Assembly: GCA_965262235.1 (NCBI GenBank)
Contig: OZ253504.1
Coordinates: forward strand, 3,224,001-3,288,000
Length of the DNA stretch: 64,000 bases
Direction of reading: 5' to 3'
Source of the DNA: CATQGW01 sp965262235
GTDB lineage: Bacteria; Chloroflexota; Dehalococcoidia; Bin125
This document shows positions 60,396 to 64,000 of this stretch, in pieces. The notes below the pieces were generated by a model that worked only from the letters and a program-made list of their open reading frames with translations, searched no databases and was not told where the DNA came from. Within the stretch, counting starts at the first letter, position 1; the number at the start of each line of letters is the position of its first letter. A program made the position numbers and the translations under genes.

Positions 60396-61973
60396 ATGCG
60401 ACCCCCGACCGGCTTTGCGCTGCCCGACGCCGATGGCGCCGTGCGCCACTTCCCGCCCAGCGGCCCGGTGCTGCTGGCGCTGGTGAAGGAAGATTGCGAG
60501 ACCTGCAACCTGACGCTGCCGCTGCTTGAGTCGCTGCACCGCGCGACGGGCGATGACCTTGAGGTCTGGGTGGCAGTGCAGAAGCGCGACGATATTCCCG
60601 TGCTGCGCGAGCGTCACGAGCTGACGATGCCGCTGCTCGATGATGACGCTCTCGACCTCTCGTACGACGCCGATATCGACACCGTGCCGACGCTGTTCCT
60701 CTACGACCAGTCGCAGAGCTGCGAAATCCAGACGTTCGGCTTCGACAAGTTTGAGTGGCGCGAGATCAGCAACGAGGCGATGACGCTGGCGGGCCGCGAG
60801 GGCGGGCCGCTTGGGATCGATTGGGACGCGCTGCCCGAGCAGCGGCCCGGCTGCGGCGCGCGCAACTACGAACCGGGCATCTATGAGCGGCTGGCCGCCC
60901 GGCGCAGCGGCGACCTGCTCTCACGCGTCGTCGAGACGGCCCACGATGCCGACATCTACGAATTCACCTACGACCAGGGCTACACGGACGGCTTCCCGGT
61001 CGTCCCGCCGACACGCGAGCGCGTCTGGCGGATGCTGCAGGGCACGGTCCGCGACCCGCAGGAAGAGATCGCGGTGATGCCGCCAAACCTGGCGCCGATC
61101 ACCGTCGAGAAGATCGCGATCAACGCGGTCATGGCGGGAGCGAAGCCGGAGTACCTGCCCTCGATCATCACGCTCGTCGAGATCGCCTGCACGGAAAGTT
61201 TCAACATTCATGGCGTGCTGGCGACCACGATGGGCGCGACGCCGGTCGGTGTGTTCAACGGCCCGATTCGCGACCGGATCGGGATGAACTACCGCCACAA
61301 TGCGCTGGGCCAGGGCAACCGCGCCAACGCGTCGATCGGTCGGGCGCTGCGGCTCTGCGCGCGCAACGTGGGCGGCTCGAAGCCCGGCGGCACCGACCGC
61401 GCGACCCAGGGCGGGCCGCACCGGCTGACGATGAACTTCGCCGAGAACGAGGCGGCCAGCCCGTGGCCCTCGCTGGCTGTCGAGCACGGCTTCGAGCCCG
61501 ATGCTGACGTGGCCACGCTGATGGCGATGTCGGGCGGGCCGAACACGTTCGTCGATCAGACCAGCCGCACGGCGCGTCAGCTGGCGGGGACGTTCGCGCT
61601 GTCGCTGGCCGGCCTGCAGGACCCGAAGTCGCCGACCAGCGACACGCTGGTCGTGGTCTCGCCGGACCACGCCGGCGTCTTCGGTCGCGACGGCTGGAGC
61701 AAGGACGATGTGCGCGAGTGCATCATGGAGGACACCTCGATCCCGCTGCGTGATCGGATTCGCAACGATCGGGCCGGGGCGGGGCTACCGCCGAACATCA
61801 TTGAACGCTTCGGCGGCGAAGCCGCGCTGGATCGTCCGATCGCCAAGTTCCAGAAGCCTGAGAACATCGTGCTGGTCGTCGCCGGCAGCGGCGCGGCCAA
61901 GTTCTCGACGATCCTCGGCGGTTGGGCCGGCGGGGTCTACTCCTCGCCGACGAGTTCGGTGATCGGCGACTGA
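60396..61973 (+). CDS. Thioredoxin-like domain fused to a UGSC-associated protein domain
   Basis: 525 aa. Residues ~1-140 are a thioredoxin/peroxiredoxin-like fold with KEDCETC (Cys34, Cys37) and VPTLFLYD. Residues ~200-525 form a domain I cannot name, shared with the protein at 63326: DGFPVVPPTRERVWRML, VEKIAINAVMAGAKPEYLP, ATTMGATPVGVFNGPIRDR, NALGQGNRANASIGRALRL and FAENEAASPW. The position beside a UGSC selenoprotein gene suggests joint redox work. The extra C-terminal ~130 residues (FGRDGWSKDDV; VAGSGAAKFSTILGG) lie beyond what can be compared with the truncated copy. Confidence 0.8.
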   Translation: MRPPTGFALPDADGAVRHFPPSGPVLLALVKEDCETCNLTLPLLESLHRATGDDLEVWVAVQKRDDIPVLRERHELTMPLLDDDALDLSYDADIDTVPTLFLYDQSQSCEIQTFGFDKFEWREISNEAMTLAGREGGPLGIDWDALPEQRPGCGARNYEPGIYERLAARRSGDLLSRVVETAHDADIYEFTYDQGYTDGFPVVPPTRERVWRMLQGTVRDPQEEIAVMPPNLAPITVEKIAINAVMAGAKPEYLPSIITLVEIACTESFNIHGVLATTMGATPVGVFNGPIRDRIGMNYRHNALGQGNRANASIGRALRLCARNVGGSKPGGTDRATQGGPHRLTMNFAENEAASPWPSLAVEHGFEPDADVATLMAMSGGPNTFVDQTSRTARQLAGTFALSLAGLQDPKSPTSDTLVVVSPDHAGVFGRDGWSKDDVRECIMEDTSIPLRDRIRNDRAGAGLPPNIIERFGGEAALDRPIAKFQKPENIVLVVAGSGAAKFSTILGGWAGGVYSSPTSSVIGD

Positions 61974-61990
61974 TCCGTGTCCCTCTCTGT

Positions 61991-62014
61991 TCATTCCTGC
62001 GCAGACAGGAATGA
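61991..62014 (+). repeat. Short inverted repeat (TCATTCCTG type)
   Basis: TCATTCCTG (61991-61999) and CAGGAATGA (62006-62014), a perfect 9-bp stem with a 6-base loop CGCAGA between convergent genes. It may be a terminator; same family as 44646-44667. Confidence 0.55.
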
Positions 62015-62039
62015 CGGAGCAGAGCCGCTCAACGGTCTC

Positions 62040-62336
62040 TTACCCACGAGCGCGTTGCTGCGCTGTCGGCAGATCGCGGATCGCATCGCCATTACGTTTG
62101 TCGGCGACGGCGAGATCGAACTGCGACTGGAGGTTGATCCAGAACTGCGGGTCAGTGCCGAACCAGTGCCCGAGCCGCAGTGCGGTGTCGCCCGTGATCG
62201 AACGCTTGCCAGCGATGATCTGCCCGATCCGGTTCGGCGGCACGCCGATCTGCCGCGCGAATTCGGTCGGCGTCACGTCCATCTCGCCCAGTTCGTGGCC
62301 CAGAATCTCGCCGGGGTGCGCTGCGCGCTTGAGCAT
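62040..62336 (-). CDS. higA: HigA-family antitoxin (XRE-type HTH)
   Basis: 98 aa. HPGEILGHELGEMDVTPTEF opens a HigA-type helix-turn-helix (ARQIGVPPNRIGQIIAGKRS), followed by LRLGHWFGTDPQFWINLQSQ, the family's conserved tail. It neutralises the toxin encoded just upstream and probably represses the pair through the operator at 62662-62678. The order toxin-then-antitoxin is typical of hig. Confidence 0.92.
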   Translation of the reverse strand: MLKRAAHPGEILGHELGEMDVTPTEFARQIGVPPNRIGQIIAGKRSITGDTALRLGHWFGTDPQFWINLQSQFDLAVADKRNGDAIRDLPTAQQRARG

Positions 62337-62360
62337 CGGTCTGCGTCCCTTCGCCTGTGG

Positions 62361-62642
62361 TCAGTGGTAATCGACGATCTCTACGTCGGTTGGTCCGAAA
62401 TCGTCGGACCACACGAAACAGATGCGCCACCGGCGGTTGATTCGGATTGAGTGCCGTCCTACTCGATCCCCCTTGAGCGCCTCCAGTCGGTTGCTGGGCA
62501 GCGCTCGCAGGTCGTGGAGCGACGTCGCCGCGTTGAGGATCGACAGCCGCCTCTCCGCTTGCTTGGCGAACCCCTGGAACGCGGGAACAAGGACACCGCT
62601 GGCAAAGGCCGCTGTCCGCTCGTCCCCGTATCCAGCGATCAC
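62361..62642 (-). CDS. higB: HigB-family mRNA interferase toxin
   Basis: 93 aa. FAKQAERRLSILNAATSLHD, LRALPSNRLEALKGDRVGRH, SIRINRRWRICFVWSD and the ending VEIVDYH are standard HigB/RelE-fold features. It cleaves mRNA on the ribosome when free. GTG 62642 coincides with the predicted transcription start (TTGACG-17-TTAAGT), so the mRNA may be leaderless. It sits between the two genes of the UGSC region on the opposite strand. Confidence 0.9.
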   Translation of the reverse strand: MIAGYGDERTAAFASGVLVPAFQGFAKQAERRLSILNAATSLHDLRALPSNRLEALKGDRVGRHSIRINRRWRICFVWSDDFGPTDVEIVDYH

Positions 62643-62649
62643 ATCGGCA

Positions 62650-62678
62650 ACTTAACCTGCATTGACGAGATACGTCAA
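62650..62678 (-). promoter_or_regulatory. higBA promoter with palindromic operator
   Basis: Minus strand: -35 TTGACG (62678-62673), 17-base spacer, -10 TTAAGT (62655-62650), with start codon GTG 62642 seven bases on. The inverted repeat TTGACG-AGATA-CGTCAA (62662-62678) covers the -35 and is a plausible HigA operator. Confidence 0.6.
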
Positions 62679-62736
62679 ACGTCATCCTGCCGCCGTCACG
62701 AGCCCAACCCTCTCCTACCGACTCAGGCGAGTGCCC

Positions 62737-62742
62737 TAGAAT
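62737..62742 (+). promoter_or_regulatory. -10 element of the UGSC gene
   Basis: TAGAAT about 50 bases before ATG 62793, allowing a leader with AAGGGAG. No clear -35 is seen. Confidence 0.4.
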
Positions 62743-62792
62743 ATGGACAACGCGCTTGCGACGGCGAGCGCTACAGCAAGGGAGACAACGCC

Positions 62793-63320
62793 ATGGTCCA
62801 GATTCTCGACCCGACGGACGAACGGGTGCCGATCAAGCGCAGCCTGACGCCGCGACCGGAGTCGCTGCACGGCACCGTCGCCCTGCTCGACATCTCCAAG
62901 CCGCGCGGGAACATCTTCCTCGATCGCCTCGAGGAGCTGCTGCATGAGCGCGCTCCCGGCATCGAGACGCGCCGCTACATGAAGCCGACCGTCGCGAAGC
63001 CCGTGCCTGAGGACACCAGGCAGGCGATTCTGAAGGAGGCCGACTTCGTCATCGAAGCGCTGGCTGATTGAGGCTCCTGCACGACGTGCAGTGTGCACGA
63101 CACAGTCAACTTCGAAATCCAGGGCAAGCCTTCGGTCTTCATCGCGACCAGCGAGTTCGTGAACGCGGCGGCGCATCAGGCAGAGACGCTCGGCCTCCCC
63201 GAGGTCCGGCGCGTCTTCATCCCGCATCCGATGCAGGACCGCACCGATGAAGAGATGCACGCCCACGCGGAGCGCTACATCGACGAAATCCTCGATGTGC
63301 TGATGCAGCCGGTCGCCTAG
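62793..63320 (+). CDS. UGSC-family selenoprotein with in-frame TGA (Sec93)
   Basis: 175 aa if TGA 63069-63071 is read as selenocysteine. The first part (HGTVALLDISKPRGNIFLD; ETRRYMKPTVAKPVPED; FVIEALAD) leads straight into U-G-S-C-T-T-C-S. The same frame then continues VHDTVNFEIQGKPSVFIATS and ends at TAG 63320. The UGSC family is named for exactly this motif, so the TGA is best read as Sec93 with Cys96 and Cys99 nearby. AAGGGAG precedes ATG 62793. It is followed six bases later by a partner gene. Probably a redox enzyme or selenol-thiol carrier; the reaction is unknown. Confidence 0.93.
63077..63091 (+). promoter_or_regulatory. Putative bacterial SECIS hairpin
   Basis: CTGCAC-GAC-GTGCAG, a perfect 6-bp stem with a 3-base loop starting five bases after the TGA. 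An alternative GTGCA-GTG-TGCAC (63086-63098) overlaps it. The position just downstream of the Sec codon fits bacterial SECIS elements, although the stem is shorter than in E. coli fdhF. Confidence 0.5.
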
Positions 63321-63325
63321 CCAGC

Positions 63326-64000
63326 GTGGCCGACGTGGCCCAACCCGCCGCCGGCGAGCTGCTCGCCCGTGTCATCGACATCGCCGAACACGTTGATGTC
63401 CACGAGTTCCTGTTCGAGCAGGGCATCACCGACGGGCTGCCCGTCGTCCCGCCGACGCGCGAGCGGGTGCTCCAGATGCTGAGCGCGACCTCGCGCGACC
63501 CCCAGGAGGTGGTCGCCGAGGTCCCGCCGAACTACGGCGACGCGACGATCGAGAAGATCGCGATCAACGCGGTGATGGCCGGCTGTCGGCCGGAGTACTT
63601 CCCGATGGTGCTGGCCGCGACGCAGGCGGCGCTGGTCGGTCGCGGCGGTGACCGCCACCAGTACCACGGCCTGCTCGCGACCACGGCGGGCGCCTCAGCG
63701 ATGATGATCATCAACGGCCCGATTCGCGAGCGGCTGGGGATCAACTCCGGGCTCAACGCGCTCGGCCAGGCCAATCGACCGAGCAACACGCTCGGCCGCG
63801 CCTTCCGGCTGCTGCTCCGCAATGTCGGCGGCGCGAAGCCCGGCGAGATCGAGCAGTCGATCCAGGGGGGCGGGCATAAGTGGACGCTGGGCTTCGCCGA
63901 GTACGAGGAGGCCAGCCCGTGGGAGCCGTTCCACGTCGAGCATGGCTACGAGGCGGACGATGACGTCGTCTCGATCATGGCGGTGATGGGTGGTCCGCGC
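63326..64000 (+). CDS. UGSC-associated protein (partial at window end)
   Basis: 225 codons, open to the window edge, GTG start six bases after the UGSC stop. It is a paralogue of residues ~185-430 of the protein at 60396: DGLPVVPPTRERVLQML, IEKIAINAVMAGCRPEYFP, ATTAGASAMMIINGPIRERL, NALGQANRPSNTLGRAFRL, NVGGAKPGE and FAEYEEASPW. It lacks the thioredoxin-like domain. No named family is recognised. Its tight spacing implies co-expression with the selenoprotein, so it is probably its functional partner. Confidence 0.85.
   Translation, partial: MADVAQPAAGELLARVIDIAEHVDVHEFLFEQGITDGLPVVPPTRERVLQMLSATSRDPQEVVAEVPPNYGDATIEKIAINAVMAGCRPEYFPMVLAATQAALVGRGGDRHQYHGLLATTAGASAMMIINGPIRERLGINSGLNALGQANRPSNTLGRAFRLLLRNVGGAKPGEIEQSIQGGGHKWTLGFAEYEEASPWEPFHVEHGYEADDDVVSIMAVMGGPR

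Noticed and set aside
63069..63071. TGA as an ordinary stop giving two short genes
   Set aside because: The frame, coding bias and family motif continue directly after it. The second piece would have to start at a GTG with no ribosome site and would lose the GSC motif.

Overview
This is a 64 kb stretch of a GC-rich bacterial chromosome, with G/C-biased third positions throughout. Genes sit close together on both strands, many in ATGA-type overlaps. Lineage cannot be fixed from the sequence. An uncultivated Chloroflexota-like bacterium (Dehalococcoidia/Tepidiformia side) is my best guess, resting on the large Bacillus-type SRP RNA with an Alu domain, paired DinG-like helicases, homodimeric AceE, a UGSC selenoprotein and leaderless promoters. 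A high-GC actinobacterial lineage is an alternative. Nothing suggests phage or plasmid; the only obvious mobile element is one IS1182-type insertion.

Layout. 0-4.1 kb (minus strand): biotin carboxylase (apparently frameshifted), biotin carrier protein, thrS and tRNA-Val. 4.1-9.2 kb: tRNA-Lys, tRNA-Leu, two oligopeptide-type ABC ATPases, and lepA. 9.3-14.2 kb: an unrecognised protein with a possible nuclease-like C-terminus, the SRP RNA with its promoter, rsmA-ispE, and a PHP-domain protein. 14.2-20.8 kb: two overlapping DinG-type helicases, the first with a decayed exonuclease domain, then an acetyltransferase and a PPOX protein. 20.8-28.1 kb: CCA-adding enzyme and small proteins on minus, then rnc-smc-ftsY on plus. 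28.1-35.6 kb: esterase, a Rieske fusion protein, YceI, dinB, HAD hydrolase and two cupins. 35.6-37.7 kb: the IS element and hairpin repeats. 37.7-50.3 kb: NUDIX, a diiron protein, DPBB, malic enzyme and LysM proteins, plus a serine-palmitoyltransferase-like enzyme with an NAD-dependent epimerase. 50.3-58.5 kb: lipA-lipB diverging from aceE-aceF-lpd-folP, which together make and lipoylate a pyruvate dehydrogenase. 58.5-64 kb: FmdB zinc ribbon, CnoX-like thioredoxin-TPR and the UGSC region.

The most striking find is at 62793-63320. This is a UGSC-family gene whose codon 93 is an in-frame TGA (63069-63071) followed by Gly-Ser-Cys, with a tight hairpin directly downstream. It reads as a selenocysteine protein that a standard gene caller would split into two short ORFs. 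It is flanked by two paralogues of one unrecognised protein. The upstream one (60396-61973) carries an N-terminal thioredoxin-like domain with CxxC; the downstream one (63326 to the window end) lacks it. A higBA-type toxin-antitoxin pair lies between. I infer a thiol/selenol redox system. The Sec machinery (selA, selB, selC, selD) is not in this window.

Other notable patterns: seven genes have a TANNNT hexamer exactly six bases before ATG, consistent with leaderless transcription. A double-hairpin repeat at 20801 and 31741 keeps its stems while its loops vary. The spt-like/epimerase pair recalls bacterial sphingolipid synthesis.
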